Source: an uncultured Lachnospiraceae bacterium (lineage in GTDB: Bacteria; Bacillota; Clostridia; Lachnospirales; Lachnospiraceae). From it: DNA of 5,641 nucleotides. Below are positions 5,585-5,641 of this stretch, piece by piece; positions within the stretch are counted from its first letter, which is position 1, and the number at the start of each line of letters is the position of its first letter. The position numbers and the translations under genes are program-made. The notes beneath the pieces were generated by a model that searched no databases, was not told where the DNA came from, and was given only the letters and a program-made list of their open reading frames with translations. Where the stretch lies: contig CAMKMR010000132.1 in NCBI GenBank assembly GCA_946413945.1, positions 1-5,641 on the forward strand, read 5' to 3'.

Positions 5585-5641
5585 TTATGGGTCAATCATT
5601 TTTTCTGTGTGTGATAGCACACGCTCCCATCCCGTCAAGGC
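5585..5641 (-). CDS. Possible 3' end of a minus-strand gene, cut by the window edge
   Basis: On the minus strand the frame entering at 5641 is open for 18 codons, reading ALTGWERVLSHTEKMIDP, and ends with TAA at 5587-5585. The composition looks protein-like, and a convergent gene after the plus-strand terminator would be a normal layout. With only 18 residues no family can be named and chance opening cannot be excluded. Confidence 0.35.
   Translation of the reverse strand, partial: ALTGWERVLSHTEKMIDP

Noticed and set aside
5612..5633. GTGTG/CACAC hairpin as a second terminator near the right edge
   Set aside because: The stem is only about five pairs, with no T-run after it on either strand, and it falls in the possible minus-strand coding end.

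Overview
The window looks like an accessory region of a low-GC Gram-positive bacterium. My best guess is a Lachnospiraceae-type Clostridia (Butyrivibrio, Pseudobutyrivibrio or similar). The grounds are AT-rich DNA, strong AGGAGG-type ribosome binding sites, Lys/Glu/Asn/Ile-rich proteins, and families common there: an anchored alpha/beta hydrolase with a DKSEGKSLGG-type loop, a DUF6273-like fragment, DUF6892-like and DUF6985-like proteins, and a Pr6Pr-like membrane protein. All family names come from recalled motifs; no search was run. No rRNA, tRNA, CRISPR array or intact transposase is visible.

Layout, left to right. A perfect 15-bp hairpin (17-55) acts as a probable bidirectional terminator. 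It is followed by a promoter whose -35/-10 spacer is filled by a 9-bp palindrome (60-83). This drives a membrane-anchored alpha/beta hydrolase (137-1264). Next comes a decayed 3' fragment of a DUF6273-like gene (1292-1573), which carries one in-frame TGA and whose final stop overlaps the ATG of a DUF6892-like gene (1570-2568). A MerR-type promoter/operator (2587-2617) precedes a 271-residue MerR-family regulator (2642-3457). Only 36 bp downstream is a six-span Pr6Pr/AIG1-like membrane protein (3494-4162), so these two probably form one transcription unit. A second copy of the 5' hairpin repeat follows (4178-4238), its 3' arm tandemly duplicated. Then come a DUF6985-like acidic protein (4271-4771), a second 5'-truncated gene remnant (4824-4991) whose stop overlaps the ATG of another acidic protein (4988-5518), a good intrinsic terminator (5523-5566), and the last 18 codons of a possible minus-strand gene running off the window edge.

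How the parts may work together. The MerR/Pr6Pr pair looks like a small self-regulated membrane module without the usual drug transporter. The DUF6892-like, DUF6985-like and last acidic proteins resemble small acidic orphan proteins of the kind found in polymorphic-toxin immunity arrays. Two of the three sit directly behind a 5'-truncated gene remnant with an ATGA overlap, as expected if a larger upstream partner was deleted and the small downstream gene kept. That reading is inference. The related hairpin repeats at 10-55 and 4178-4238 bracket the block from the hydrolase to the membrane protein.
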